DNA of 64,000 bases from Microbacterium sp. JZ31 (GCF_016805985.1 NZ_CP017661.1:2914001-2978000), one strand, 5' to 3'; shown: positions 1-8,855, counted from the stretch's first letter. The notes: generated from the sequence alone by a model not told the origin. Numbers and translations: made by a program.

Positions 1-286
1 ACGGCTGTCGGCCGATCCGGATGTCGCGTTGGCCTTGTTCGAGCTGCGCCTCGAGGCCGCGCGTCGCCCCGCGGTGGCCGAGGCCCTGAGCGCCTGGCGC
101 GGGCGCGGCTTCGACGCCGACGTGGCGTTCAACGAGCAGGCGGGCCTGCCCGGTTCGCGCGCCGACATCGCGCTGTTCCACTACGCGATCGACGGACTCA
201 TGCTCGACCGCCTGACCGTGCCGATCGATCCCGGCACCTCGACCGACGACATCGTCGAGCAGCTCGTGGCGCGACTGCTGCCCTGA
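1..286 (+). CDS. TetR-family regulator, C-terminal part (5' end outside window)
   Basis: The reading frame is open from base 2 to a TGA at 284-286, so the first codons lie upstream of the window. About 94 residues are visible. They are helical and Ala/Arg/Leu-rich, with a FELRLEAARRP segment and a C-terminal DDIVEQLVARLLP. This resembles the ligand-binding and dimerisation half of TetR repressors of the TetR_C_31 type. The DNA-binding HTH, which would be N-terminal, is not in the window. The regulated target cannot be told. The family call rests on a short C-terminal piece and is only fairly secure. Confidence 0.6.
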   Translation, partial: RLSADPDVALALFELRLEAARRPAVAEALSAWRGRGFDADVAFNEQAGLPGSRADIALFHYAIDGLMLDRLTVPIDPGTSTDDIVEQLVARLLP

Positions 287-338
287 GAACCCGCGTCGTC
301 GCGCCCGGACGTCCGTGACGGCGGATAGCGTTTCGGTT

Positions 339-827
339 GTGTCGGATCTGAATCGCGTGCGGGTGTGGGCCCAGGCCCTCATCGATCACCACCTGGATCC
401 GTCGTGGACGTTCGGCTTCGACAACGCCAAGCGCCGGGCCGGGCTGTGCGACTACTCCCGCAAGCGCATCTCGGTGTCGCGCTACCTGACGGCACGGTAC
501 GACGACGACACGAACCACCAGACCCTGCTGCACGAGGTCGCGCACGCGCTCGCGGGGCCGGCCGCCGGGCACGGACCGGCGTGGAAGCGCATCGCGTCCG
601 AGTTGGGATACGTCGGCGGCACCACGCACCGCGGCGAGACCGCGAACGAGCTCGCCCCCTGGGTGGGTGTCTGCCCCGCCGGGCACGAGGCGTATCGGCA
701 CCGCCGCCCCACGCGTCCGATGTCGTGCGTGAAGTGCGCGCCGCGGTTCGACGCGCGCCACCAGTTCCGCTGGCAGCACCGGGAGATCACGGCGGCGGCA
801 CGGATGGCGGCGGCGACGCCGCGCTGA
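339..827 (+). CDS. SprT-like zinc metalloprotease-domain protein
   Basis: A 162-residue protein with an HExxH zinc site (H65-E66-H69, in LLHEVAHALAG) typical of SprT-like domains, the domain class that includes the DNA-protein crosslink protease SPRTN. A Cys pair follows (CPAGHE ... SCVKC), which suggests a small zinc ribbon as in SprT homologues. GTG 339 is chosen over the in-frame GTG 315 because TAGCGT at 326-331 is a good -10 hexamer 7 nt upstream, which fits a leaderless transcript. There is no catalytic evidence beyond the motif. Many bacterial SprT-like proteins have no known substrate. Confidence 0.8.
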   Translation: MSDLNRVRVWAQALIDHHLDPSWTFGFDNAKRRAGLCDYSRKRISVSRYLTARYDDDTNHQTLLHEVAHALAGPAAGHGPAWKRIASELGYVGGTTHRGETANELAPWVGVCPAGHEAYRHRRPTRPMSCVKCAPRFDARHQFRWQHREITAAARMAAATPR

Positions 828-868
828 TCTCGCGCGGCGCGCGGCTGCCGCTGTCGGCTGGCGCGCGG

Positions 869-930
869 AAAGGTGCGCCTTGAGCACCGCACCGCGGCCC
901 GACTCGTGCATTCGCCGCACCATTGCGGGG
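869..930. repeat. Dispersed intergenic repeat, copy A (CGCCGCACCATTGCG core)
   Basis: This lies between two converging genes. The core CGCCGCACCATTGCG (913-927) recurs nearly exactly at 5102-5116 and 29555-29569, also at converging gene ends. The upstream arm AGGTGCGCC (871-879) is partly complementary to the core, so the RNA could fold into an imperfect hairpin. It probably acts as a terminator or a REP-like element. Function is inferred from position only. Confidence 0.5.
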
Positions 931-971
931 ACAGTACGGATACCGGCGGGCCGGCTGTCCGCCGCGCCGCG

Positions 972-1673
972 TCACTCCGTCGCGGCTCGTGGGCGGGAGT
1001 ACTCCAGCTCGGGGCGTCCGCGGGAGCCGTGGCGGGCCGCCCGCACGGCCACGCCGCGATCGGCGAGGTGCTCGAGGTAGCGCCGGGCCGTCACGCGCGA
1101 CAGCCCGAGCGCCTCGGCGACCTCCGACGCCGAGCGCGCATCGGCGCCCTCCGCGAGCAGCTGCGACACCGCGTCGAGCGTCTCCTCCGACAGGCCCTTG
1201 GGGAGGCCGGGTGCGTTCGACGTCCGCAGCGCCGCGAAGGCCGTGTCGACCTCCCGCTGGCTCAGCGTCGAGACCGGGGCGCGCATCCTGTCGAAGAAGT
1301 CCCGGTACGCGGCGAGCTTCTCGGCGAACACCTCGAACACGAACGGCTTGATCAGGTACTGCACGACGCCGACCGCCACCGCCCGGCGCACGGCGTCGAG
1401 CTCGCGCACGGCCGTGACCGCAATGACGTCGACGGCGAGACCCGACGCGCGCAGCTCGCGGCACAGATCGAGGCCGTGACCGTCGGGCAGGTTCAGATCG
1501 AGCAGCAGCAGGTGGATCCGCTCGCCGCGCGCGACCGCGTCGCGCAGCTCGCGACGTGCGGCGCTCGCGGTGTGCGCGAGCCCGGCCACCTCGAACCCGT
1601 CGATGCGCCGCAGGTACTCGGCGTGCGCCGCCGCCGTGCGCGGGTCGTCCTCGACCACCAGCGCCCGGATCAT
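972..1673 (-). CDS. CitB/DcuR-type response regulator
   Basis: A 233-residue protein with an N-terminal receiver domain. The acidic pocket is E8-D9-D10, the phospho-acceptor is D59 (LLLLDLNLPDG), and T86 and K108 complete the switch. A linker leads to a C-terminal winged-helix region (SEVAEALGLSRVTARRYLEHL) as in regulators of citrate and C4-dicarboxylate metabolism. Its start codon overlaps the stop of the kinase gene by 4 nt (ATGA), so the two are translationally coupled. With the kinase it probably controls the divergent dicarboxylate symporter gene. Confidence 0.88.
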   Translation of the reverse strand: MIRALVVEDDPRTAAAHAEYLRRIDGFEVAGLAHTASAARRELRDAVARGERIHLLLLDLNLPDGHGLDLCRELRASGLAVDVIAVTAVRELDAVRRAVAVGVVQYLIKPFVFEVFAEKLAAYRDFFDRMRAPVSTLSQREVDTAFAALRTSNAPGLPKGLSEETLDAVSQLLAEGADARSASEVAEALGLSRVTARRYLEHLADRGVAVRAARHGSRGRPELEYSRPRAATE

Positions 1674-3400
1674 CCGGCGACCCCCACCGGCGCCGGCAGG
1701 ATCGCCGTGAAGACCGCGCCGCCGCCGGGCGCCTCCGACACCTCGACCGTGCCGCCCAGCCCCTCGACCACCTGCCGCACGAGCGTGAGCCCGTAGCCGT
1801 GCGCCGGCGATCCGGCGTCCTTCGTCGAGAACCCGCGGCGGAACACCCGCTCGCGGTCCTCCGGCGCGATCCCGTCGCCGCTGTCCGTGACCTGGAACAC
1901 GAGGGATCCGTCGTCCGTCGACGCCAGGTACACCTCCACCCACGCGTCGGTGTCGCCCGTGCGCGCCGCCCTGGCCGCGGCCGCGTCGGTGGCGTTGTCG
2001 ATCAGGTTGCCGAGGATCGTCACGACGTCGGCCGGCTGCAGGCCCTGCGTGCCCGGCGCGAGATGCGTCTCGAAGTGCATCTCGACCGCCCGCTCGTGCG
2101 CCTGCGCGGCCTTGCCGAGCATGAGCGCGGCGATCACGGGCTCGTCCACGGCGTGCAGCACGCGATCCGCCAGCCGCTGCCCGAGGTCGCGCTCCGACGC
2201 CGCGAACTTCAGCGCCTCGTCCGCCCGCCCCAGTTCGATCAGCGTCGCGATCGTGTGCAGCCGGTTGTCGAACTCGTGGGCCTGCGCCCGCAGGGCGTCG
2301 GAGATCGTGTGCACGCTCGACAGCTCGCCCGTGATCCGCCGCAGCTCGGTGTGATCGCGCAGGGTCAGGATGAGCGCCCGCCGGCCGCTCAGCCCTCCCC
2401 CTGTCAGCTCGGTGTCCTCGCGCGCGAGCAGCAGGTCGCGGCCGTTCACCCGCTCCACGCCCGCGAGGTCGTCGGCGGCGAGCAGCGCGCGCACCTGCTC
2501 GGGCAGCCACGGCTCGTCCACCGCGAACGGCGCCGGACGGTCGATGCCGAGCATGCGCACGGCCTGGTCGTTCGCGAGCACGACGCGGCGCGGTCCGTCC
2601 GGGCGCTGCTCGAGGAGCAGCAGACCCTCCTCGAGCGAGTGCAGCACGGCCTCGTGCGCCGCGAACAGGCGCGCGAGCTCGTCCGCGTCGCGTCCGTCGG
2701 TCACGCGGTCGAGCCGACGAAACAGCCCGAACGCGGCGAGCGCGCCCAGTCCCAGCACGACCACCGTGAACGCGCCGACGATCTGCAGCCGCGTCATGAT
2801 CGAGGCGGTCACGCTCTGCAGCGTCACGCCCGCCGACACCAGGCCGACCACCTCGCCGCTCACGCTCACGGGCGTCACCGCGCGCACGGACGGCCCGAGC
2901 GTGCCCTCGTACACCTCCGTGAACGTCTCGCCCGCCAGCGCGGGCTCGATCGTGCCGAGGAACTCGCCGCCGATCCGCTCGGGATCGGCGTGCGTGTAGC
3001 GGGTGCGATCGGTGTCCATGATCGTGACGTAGTCGACATCCGTCGCCCGCAGGATGCCCTCGACGTACGGCTGCAGGCGGGCGGATGCGCGCGTGACGGA
3101 ACCCTCGCGATCCGACACCGCCTCCTCGTGCGCCCGCGCGACCGCCTGCACGACCGACGGATCGATCGCGAGCGTCGTGGCGAGATCCGTGCTGATCTCG
3201 GCCGCGCGATCGTGCGCGGACGTGTGCGCGTCCCACGCCAGGCCCACGAACACGACCGCGACGCCCGCGCACAGCACGAGCCCCAGCTCGATGAGGAACC
3301 GCCGGGCGATGCTGCGCCGGCGCTCCCGGATGGGGCGCGCGTCGCCCGCCTTCCGGGCATCGGCCGCCCGAGGCGCTTCCTCGCGTCGCATGCCCTCCAT
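1670..3400 (-). CDS. CitA/DcuS-family sensor histidine kinase
   Basis: A 576-residue membrane kinase. The order is a basic N-terminus, TM1 (about 34-56), an extracytoplasmic sensor of about 150 residues of the sCache type seen in CitA/DcuS, TM2 (about 208-230), a PAS-like domain, and a SpoOB-type dimerisation segment with H375 in RAQAHEFDNRLHT. An HATPase domain follows with DNATDAA (N-box) and DSGDGI (G1). Family members sense citrate, malate, fumarate or succinate. It is divergent from a dicarboxylate symporter, which supports a C4-dicarboxylate ligand. The start was set at ATG 3400; ATG 3391 is also possible. Confidence 0.88.
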   Translation of the reverse strand: MEGMRREEAPRAADARKAGDARPIRERRRSIARRFLIELGLVLCAGVAVVFVGLAWDAHTSAHDRAAEISTDLATTLAIDPSVVQAVARAHEEAVSDREGSVTRASARLQPYVEGILRATDVDYVTIMDTDRTRYTHADPERIGGEFLGTIEPALAGETFTEVYEGTLGPSVRAVTPVSVSGEVVGLVSAGVTLQSVTASIMTRLQIVGAFTVVVLGLGALAAFGLFRRLDRVTDGRDADELARLFAAHEAVLHSLEEGLLLLEQRPDGPRRVVLANDQAVRMLGIDRPAPFAVDEPWLPEQVRALLAADDLAGVERVNGRDLLLAREDTELTGGGLSGRRALILTLRDHTELRRITGELSSVHTISDALRAQAHEFDNRLHTIATLIELGRADEALKFAASERDLGQRLADRVLHAVDEPVIAALMLGKAAQAHERAVEMHFETHLAPGTQGLQPADVVTILGNLIDNATDAAAARAARTGDTDAWVEVYLASTDDGSLVFQVTDSGDGIAPEDRERVFRRGFSTKDAGSPAHGYGLTLVRQVVEGLGGTVEVSEAPGGGAVFTAILPAPVGVAG

Positions 3401-3564
3401 TGTCGCGGGCGGCGGCGCGCGCGGGTCACCCCGCGGCGAGAACACTATGCACGCAAGTCCCGGCCGGTGCCGCGGCGCGGACAGGATCGTGACGCACATC
3501 GACGGCGCTGTGCGCTCCGCCTGCATCGAGGCGAGAGCGGGCGCCCCGGCCAGAGGAGAACCCC

Positions 3565-4962
3565 ATGGCGACGACGCCATACGCACCCGGAAAGCCCGCG
3601 CGCACGCGCGGCCTGGACAAGCAGCACTGGCTCTACATCGCGGTCATCATCGCGGTGATCGCCGGCATCATCGTGGGGCTCGCGGCGCCCGAGTTCGGCG
3701 CTTCGCTGGCCTGGATCGGCAAGGGCTTCGTCGCGCTGATCAAGATGATGATCGCTCCCGTGATCTTCTGCACGATCGTGCTCGGGATCGGATCCATCGC
3801 CAAGGCCGCGACGGTCGGCAAGGTCGGCGGACTCGCGCTCGGCTACTTCCTCGTGATGTCGACGTTCGCGCTCGTGATCGGCCTCGTGGTCGGCAACATC
3901 CTGCACCCGGGCGAGGGCCTGCGGATCCCGAACTCGGGGTACGAGGTCGAGGGCGAGGCCGAGACCACGACCGACTTCATCCTGGGCATCATCCCGACCA
4001 CCCTGTTCTCGCCGCTCGTCGGCGACTCGGTCCTGCAGGTGCTGTTCGTCGCCCTGCTCGTGGGCTTCGCGATCCAGCAGCTCGGATCGCGCGGCGAGCC
4101 GATCCTGGACGGCGTGCGCGCCATCCAGACCGTCGTGTTCCGTGTGCTGACGATGGTGCTGTGGGTCGCGCCGATCGGCGCGTTCGGCGCGATCGCGGGC
4201 GTCGTCGGCGAGACCGGATGGGGCGCGGTCGTCTCGCTCGCGACCCTGATGATCGGCTTCTACGTGACGTGCGTCCTGTTCATCGGCGTCGTGCTGGCGG
4301 CCGTGCTGTGGTTCGCGGCGCGGATCAACATCTTCTCGCTCATGAAGTACCTCGGCCGCGAGTACCTGCTGATCGTCAGCACGTCCTCGAGCGAGTCGGC
4401 GCTGCCGCGCCTGATCGCGAAGATGGAGCACGTCGGCGTCTCGAAGCCCGTCGCGGGCATCACGGTGCCGACCGGCTACTCGTTCAACCTCGACGGCACC
4501 GCGATCTACCTCACGATGGCGTCGCTGTTCATCGCGACCGTGATGGGCACGCCGCTGACGATCCCCGAGCAGATCGGCCTGCTGGTGTTCATGATCATCG
4601 CGTCGAAGGGCGCCGCGGGCGTCACGGGCGCGGGGCTGGCCACGCTCGCGGGCGGTCTGCAGACCTACCGTCCGGATCTCGTCGACGGCATCGGCATGAT
4701 CACCGGCATCGACCGCTTCATGTCCGAGGCCCGCGCCCTGACGAACTTCACGGGCAACGCGGTCGCCGCCGTGGTGATCGGCGCCTGGACCAAGGAGTTC
4801 GACCGCGATCGCGCGCTCGACGTGCTGCGCGGCGACCTGCCGTTCGACGAGCGGTCCATGACGGGCGACGGACACGGATCCGAGCTGCCGCAGCTCCCCG
4901 AGGACGGCCAGGGCCCGTCGCCGATCTCTGCGACGATCCCGACCACCGCCGGGCGGCGCTGA
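3565..4962 (+). CDS. dctA: Dicarboxylate:cation symporter (DctA-like, DAACS family)
   Basis: A 465-residue polytopic inner-membrane protein. Family hallmarks are visible: KMMIAPVIFCTIVLGI near the N-terminus, the Ser-rich re-entrant loop VSTSSSESALPRL, the GYSFNLDGTAIYLT substrate/Na+ site, and ASKGAAGVTGAG. DctA proteins import succinate, fumarate and malate with protons or sodium. A good ribosome site, GAGGAGAA, lies about 5 nt before ATG 3565. It is divergent from the CitAB-type system, the usual arrangement for substrate-induced uptake. Glutamate or aspartate transport is a less likely alternative. Confidence 0.9.
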   Translation: MATTPYAPGKPARTRGLDKQHWLYIAVIIAVIAGIIVGLAAPEFGASLAWIGKGFVALIKMMIAPVIFCTIVLGIGSIAKAATVGKVGGLALGYFLVMSTFALVIGLVVGNILHPGEGLRIPNSGYEVEGEAETTTDFILGIIPTTLFSPLVGDSVLQVLFVALLVGFAIQQLGSRGEPILDGVRAIQTVVFRVLTMVLWVAPIGAFGAIAGVVGETGWGAVVSLATLMIGFYVTCVLFIGVVLAAVLWFAARINIFSLMKYLGREYLLIVSTSSSESALPRLIAKMEHVGVSKPVAGITVPTGYSFNLDGTAIYLTMASLFIATVMGTPLTIPEQIGLLVFMIIASKGAAGVTGAGLATLAGGLQTYRPDLVDGIGMITGIDRFMSEARALTNFTGNAVAAVVIGAWTKEFDRDRALDVLRGDLPFDERSMTGDGHGSELPQLPEDGQGPSPISATIPTTAGRR

Positions 4963-4976
4963 GCCGACCCGAACCG

Positions 4977-5020
4977 CGAGGGGTCGACGTCGCCGGGCTG
5001 CCCGGCGCGTCGGCCCCTCG
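4977..5020 (+). terminator. Rho-independent-like hairpin after dctA
   Basis: CGAGGGGTCGACG (4977-4989) pairs with CGTCGGCCCCTCG (5008-5020) with one G-U pair. Inside it CGCCGGG pairs with CCCGGCG around a CTG loop, giving about 20 paired positions with one bulged T. There is no long T-run, as is common in high-GC actinobacteria. Confidence 0.75.
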
Positions 5021-5060
5021 TGTTGTGCGTACGGGGCGAACCGGCCTGGCAAGGCAAGAA

Positions 5061-5116
5061 GGTGCGGCGTGCGCACCTCGCGGCAGCGTCACTGGTGCCT
5101 TCGCCGCACCAATGCG
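5061..5116. repeat. Dispersed intergenic repeat, copy B
   Basis: CGCCGCACCAATGCG at 5102-5116 differs by one base from the cores at 913-927 and 29555-29569. GGTGCGGCG (5061-5069) is the exact reverse complement of CGCCGCACC (5102-5110), so this copy is a clear hairpin. It sits between converging dctA and the phosphatase gene, just beyond the dctA terminator. Confidence 0.55.
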
Positions 5117-5135
5117 CGGTCTGCGGCAGAAAGGC

Positions 5136-5765
5136 TCAGAGCCGCACGAACGCGCCGCCGCGCAGCACGGGCACGACGTCGAGGTCGTCGACCTTCGCCG
5201 CCGCGTGCACCTGTGCGAGGCGATCCTCGTCGCCCTCGAGCTCGCGACCCGATCCGCTCGACGTGAGCAGGTGCTTGACCGCGCGGCGCAGCGCGTTGAA
5301 CGACTCGGCGGCGGCCACCGCCTCGGGTGAGGAGTGGTCGATGCCGAGCGGCGTGAGCGCGTCGATGATCGCGCCGGCGCCCAGGTGGTCCTCGACGGCG
5401 AAGCGGATGTCGCCCTCGGGCGTGCGCTCGCCGCCTGCGATGATCGCGATGCTCGTGCGCTGCTGCCGGCGCTCCTGCTCGGCCTTGATCGCGCGCGCGA
5501 CGGCCGATGCGTTGCGCAGCGCGCCCGCCAGGATCAGCGGCTCGCCGGGAGCCTCGGCGAGCGCGCGCGAGATCCCGCCGCCGTTCGGGCAGGGCGAATC
5601 CGCGACGGTGACGGTGTTGCCCTCCGCGACCGCCGCGGCGACGTTCGACGAGAACCGGATGACGTCGACCACGACGTACACGTCGGCCGGCGCGAGGCGG
5701 CGCAGCCCCTCGACGCCCCACTCGAGACGGACCTGGTACGTGGACTGATCGAAGGCGGAGCTCAC
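5136..5765 (-). CDS. ComB-like 2-phosphosulfolactate phosphatase family protein
   Basis: A 209-residue protein of the ComB family. The features are DVYVVVDVIRFSSN near the N-terminus, SPCPNGG, LILAGALRNASAVARAI, IAIIAGGER and a HSSPEA segment. ComB hydrolyses 2-phosphosulfolactate in archaeal coenzyme M synthesis. Actinobacteria do not make coenzyme M, so the true substrate here is unknown and the name is a family label. GTG 5765 is preceded by a -10 hexamer (TACGCT on the minus strand, 5772-5777) at 6 nt, so it is probably leaderless. Confidence 0.78.
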   Translation of the reverse strand: MSSAFDQSTYQVRLEWGVEGLRRLAPADVYVVVDVIRFSSNVAAAVAEGNTVTVADSPCPNGGGISRALAEAPGEPLILAGALRNASAVARAIKAEQERRQQRTSIAIIAGGERTPEGDIRFAVEDHLGAGAIIDALTPLGIDHSSPEAVAAAESFNALRRAVKHLLTSSGSGRELEGDEDRLAQVHAAAKVDDLDVVPVLRGGAFVRL

Positions 5766-5834
5766 CCGCTCAGCGTAATTCGACACCGCAGGCACCCCGC
5801 GCGGGGCGGCGTCATCCGGTGCAATAGTGGCGGC

Positions 5835-6368
5835 ATGCGGATCCTGCAGAAGTTCGAGCTCGATGTCGACGCCGACGCCGCCTGGCGCGCGCTGCACTCG
5901 CCGGCCGTGATGTCGGAGCTGTACGGGCCGCTGCTGCACGTCGATTCGATGGCGAGCGGCGGGATGCCGGTGCGCTGGGAGGACGGCGCCGACGCCCCGG
6001 TGCGGTACAGCTCGTTCGGCCTCGGGCTCGGCGCCCACCTCATGTCGGTGCACGACCGGTATCGCGTCGATGCGCACGGGGACGTGCGCATCCTGCGCGA
6101 CTGCGGCATCCCGCTCACGGGACCGCTCGCGACCCTGGACGTGTGGGACCACCAGATGGCCGTGTCGCCGGCGCCGGGAGAGCCGAGCCGCACGCTGTGG
6201 CGCGAGCGGCTGGTGATCCGCGGGCTCTCGGCCCCCGTCCTGTGGGCGCCGCTCTGGGCCCTGTGGCAGTGGCGCTCCGCGCGGCTGCGCACGCTCGCCC
6301 CGTCGTGGGCGTTCGACCCCGCCCCCGCCGACCCGGCGCTCGCCGACCCGGTCCCCGCCGATGACTGA
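5835..6368 (+). CDS. SRPBCC-like protein of unknown function
   Basis: A 177-residue protein. The pattern ILQKFELDVDADAAWRALHS at the N-terminus, alternating beta strands and a long C-terminal helix suggest a START/SRPBCC-type ligand-binding fold. I cannot name a family with certainty. The C-terminus is a low-complexity (A/D/P)-rich tail. AATAGT 6 nt before ATG 5835 suggests a leaderless mRNA. The stop overlaps the acetyltransferase start by 8 nt, so the two genes are co-transcribed and probably coupled. Confidence 0.7.
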   Translation: MRILQKFELDVDADAAWRALHSPAVMSELYGPLLHVDSMASGGMPVRWEDGADAPVRYSSFGLGLGAHLMSVHDRYRVDAHGDVRILRDCGIPLTGPLATLDVWDHQMAVSPAPGEPSRTLWRERLVIRGLSAPVLWAPLWALWQWRSARLRTLAPSWAFDPAPADPALADPVPADD

Positions 6369-6888
6369 GGCCGCGGCCCCCGCGTCGAGCGCCGCCGCGC
6401 TCACGATCCGCCGCGCGGTGCCCGACGACGCCGACCGGCTCAGCGAGGTGCACGTGCGGACGTGGCAGCTGGCCTACTCCGGGCTGATCCCGCAGGCCGT
6501 GCTCGACTCGCTCGACATCATGGCGCGCGCCGCGCGGTGGCGCACGACGCTCGAGAACCCCAAGGCGACCGGGCGGACGTGGGTCGCGCTCGAGGGCGAC
6601 GACCTGATCGGCTTCAGCTCGTCGGGACCGGCTCGCGGCGACGACCCGCCCTGGCCGCTCGAGCTGTGGGCGCTGTACGTGCACCCGCGGCGGCACGGAT
6701 CGGGCGCCGGCGCGCTGCTCGCCGACGCCGCGATCGGCGATCTGCCCGCCTTCCTGTGGGTGCTGGACGGCAACGACCGCGCCATCCGCTTCTACGAGAA
6801 GATCGGCTTCCGCCGCGACGGCGCCACGAAGGACGAGCGCCACGGCGGCGTCATGCTGCACGAGCTGCGCATGGTGCGCGGCATCTAG
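6361..6888 (+). CDS. GNAT-family N-acetyltransferase
   Basis: A 175-residue protein. The acetyl-CoA-binding region is visible: LWALYVHPRRHGSGAGALL (motif A, in the V-x-x-x-x-R/G-x-G-x-G/A style), followed by LWVLDGNDRAIRFYEKIGF (motif B), the classical GNAT C-terminal signature. The substrate is not predictable. It overlaps the preceding SRPBCC-like gene by 8 nt. Confidence 0.88.
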   Translation: MTEAAAPASSAAALTIRRAVPDDADRLSEVHVRTWQLAYSGLIPQAVLDSLDIMARAARWRTTLENPKATGRTWVALEGDDLIGFSSSGPARGDDPPWPLELWALYVHPRRHGSGAGALLADAAIGDLPAFLWVLDGNDRAIRFYEKIGFRRDGATKDERHGGVMLHELRMVRGI

Positions 6889-6892
6889 CGGG

Positions 6893-7244
6893 GATACAGC
6901 CCCGCCCCACCCTGTTCGTTGAGCGAGCGAAGCGAGTCGAAACGGCGCTCGTCGCTCAACGAACAAGGGGATACAGCCCCGCCCCACCCTGTTCGTTGAG
7001 CGAGCGAAGCGAGTCGAAACGGCCCGAACAACCCGCCGGTCCAACCCCCGGCAGCGTCCGAGCCGTTTCGACTCCTCGCTGCGCTCGTCGCTCAACGAAC
7101 AAGGGGGATACAGCCCCAACGCACCCTGTTCGTTGAGCGAGCGAAGCGAGTCGAAACGGCCCGAACAACCCGCCGGTCCAACCCCCGGCAGCGCCCGAGC
7201 CGTTTCGACTCCTCGCTGCGCTCGTCGCTCAACGAACAAGGGGG
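6893..7244. repeat. Three-unit array of TTCGTTGAGCGAGCG hairpin repeats
   Basis: Three elements start at 6913, 6990 and 7127. Each has a left arm beginning TGTTCGTTGAGCGAGCGAAG and an imperfect inverted right arm ending GTCGCTCAACGAACAAGGGG. The first unit is short and lacks the middle. The units are joined by GGGGATACAGCCCC spacers. The same family occurs at 33753-33862 and 54134-54886. The array fills the space between the converging acetyltransferase and ABC permease genes, so it may end transcription from both sides. No coding potential is believed. Confidence 0.85.
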
Positions 7245-7299
7245 ACACAGGAACGCCCCACGGCCGAGCCCTGGCAGCGCCTGAGCCGTCGAGACACCA

Positions 7300-7334
7300 C
7301 TGCGCGCCGAGCCCCCGACAGGCTCGGCGCGCAG
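7300..7334 (-). terminator. Terminator hairpin of the ABC transporter operon
   Basis: CTGCGCGCCGAGCC (7300-7313) and GGCTCGGCGCGCAG (7321-7334) form a perfect 14-bp stem with a 7-nt loop. It lies just beyond the stop of the minus-strand ABC permease gene. Confidence 0.7.
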
Positions 7335-7343
7335 GACGGGCGC

Positions 7344-8855
7344 TCAGTCGGCGAGCGCCTCGACCGGTGCCACGCGCGTCGCCAGGCGCGTGGGAGTCAC
7401 GGCGGCGACGAGCGTGAGCACCGCGGCCGCCGCGACGACGCCGCCGATCGTCAGCCACGGGATCGCCGGCGTGACGATGAAGGCCGACAGGCCCATCTGC
7501 AGCGGGACGGCACCGAGCACCGACTGCGCCCCGGCCCAGCCGTACGCGATGCCGAGCACCAGGCCGAACACCACCGACGTGAGCGTGATGTGCGTGGCCT
7601 CGAGCAGCACCATCCGACGGATCTGCGCGTTCGACAGGCCGAGCGCGCGCAGCAGGCCGAGCTCCCGGCGGCGCTGCACGACGCCGATCGTGAGGAGGTT
7701 GACGAGGCCCACCGCCGCGATCACCGCGGACACCCCGACGAGCACCATCATCACGAGCGCGAAGTTGTCGAGCACGGCCATGCGCTCCTGCGGGTAGCCC
7801 GACTGCTGGGCGCTGGTGATCATCAGCTGCTGCGCGGTCTCGGCCGCCACCGCGAACATCGTGACGAGCGTGACACCGACCACGACGCCGATGCCCGTGC
7901 GGCTCGACCGCTCGGGGTAGCGCAGCGCGTTCTCCGACGCGAGGCGCGCGACGGCGGATCCGCCGAAGATCCGGCCGGTGATCCGCAGCAGCGGCGGCAT
8001 GATCGCGGTGGATCCGATCACGAGGCCCGTGAAGGAAAGCAGGCCGCCCAGAAACGCGGGCAGCACGCCGAGCGGGTTCGCCATGCCGATCATGACGCCG
8101 AGGCCGAGCAGGGCGGCGCCCAGGCCGATCAGGATCAGCGACGTCACGCTGCGCGCGGGGCGTGCGAACTCGTCGTGCTGACGCTCGACGGACCGGCCGA
8201 TCGCCTGCAGCGGCGTGACGGTGAGCACGCGCCGGGAGCCGGCCCACGCCGCGGCCCACGTCGTGAGCACGACGATCGCGGCCGGGATGAGCAGCGACGC
8301 CTGTGCGACGTCGTACGGCACGTCCCCCACGAAGCGCCGGCCGAGCGCGATGCCCGCCGCCGCGATCCCGATGCCGACGGCGAGGCCGATCGCGGCGCCG
8401 ATCGCGCCCACGACGAGGCCCTGCGTCGCGACCTCGGAACGCTGCGAGCGCGAGGTCGCCCCGATCAGCCGCATCAGCGCGATCTGGCGCGTGCGGCCGG
8501 CGACGATGGTCGAGAACGTGTTGGCCGTCACGATCGCGGCGACGTACAGCGCGAGCAGCAGCAGGACGCCGCCGAGGATCGAGATGACGGCGAGCGCGAG
8601 AGCCGAGTCGCCCAGGTAGGGGTCGGCCGCGATCAGCGCGCCGATGAACCCGGTCGCGCTCAGCAGCAGCACGCCGAACGCGCTCGAGAGCGCGGCGACG
8701 AGGATCGACGCGCCCATGCCGCGCTCGCGCAGGAACGCCAACCGCGAGCTCCAGGGGGCGGTGCCGGAGGTGTCCGGGACGGTGGTGGTGAGCGCCGAGC
8801 GCGGCGTGGTCGCGGCCTCCGTGCGATCGCGTTGGTCGACGAGCTGCCGCGTCAT
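7344..8855 (-). CDS. ABC transporter permease, FtsX/MacB-like
   Basis: A 503-residue membrane protein with two FtsX-like halves. In each half a long helix-rich segment ends in a motif such as GRTRQIALMRLIGAT or QRRRELGLLRALGLS, the coupling-helix signature of this permease class. N-terminal TM segments are at about 50-110, and the last TM helices lie before APVEALAD. Its ATG overlaps the ATPase stop (ATGA), so the pair forms an operon. Such systems export peptides, lipids or antibiotics or act as mechanotransmitters. The substrate is unknown. Confidence 0.87.
   Translation of the reverse strand: MTRQLVDQRDRTEAATTPRSALTTTVPDTSGTAPWSSRLAFLRERGMGASILVAALSSAFGVLLLSATGFIGALIAADPYLGDSALALAVISILGGVLLLLALYVAAIVTANTFSTIVAGRTRQIALMRLIGATSRSQRSEVATQGLVVGAIGAAIGLAVGIGIAAAGIALGRRFVGDVPYDVAQASLLIPAAIVVLTTWAAAWAGSRRVLTVTPLQAIGRSVERQHDEFARPARSVTSLILIGLGAALLGLGVMIGMANPLGVLPAFLGGLLSFTGLVIGSTAIMPPLLRITGRIFGGSAVARLASENALRYPERSSRTGIGVVVGVTLVTMFAVAAETAQQLMITSAQQSGYPQERMAVLDNFALVMMVLVGVSAVIAAVGLVNLLTIGVVQRRRELGLLRALGLSNAQIRRMVLLEATHITLTSVVFGLVLGIAYGWAGAQSVLGAVPLQMGLSAFIVTPAIPWLTIGGVVAAAAVLTLVAAVTPTRLATRVAPVEALAD

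Noticed and set aside
5136..5765. Coenzyme M biosynthesis role
   Set aside because: The ComB family match is good, but no other CoM gene is present and actinobacteria do not use CoM.
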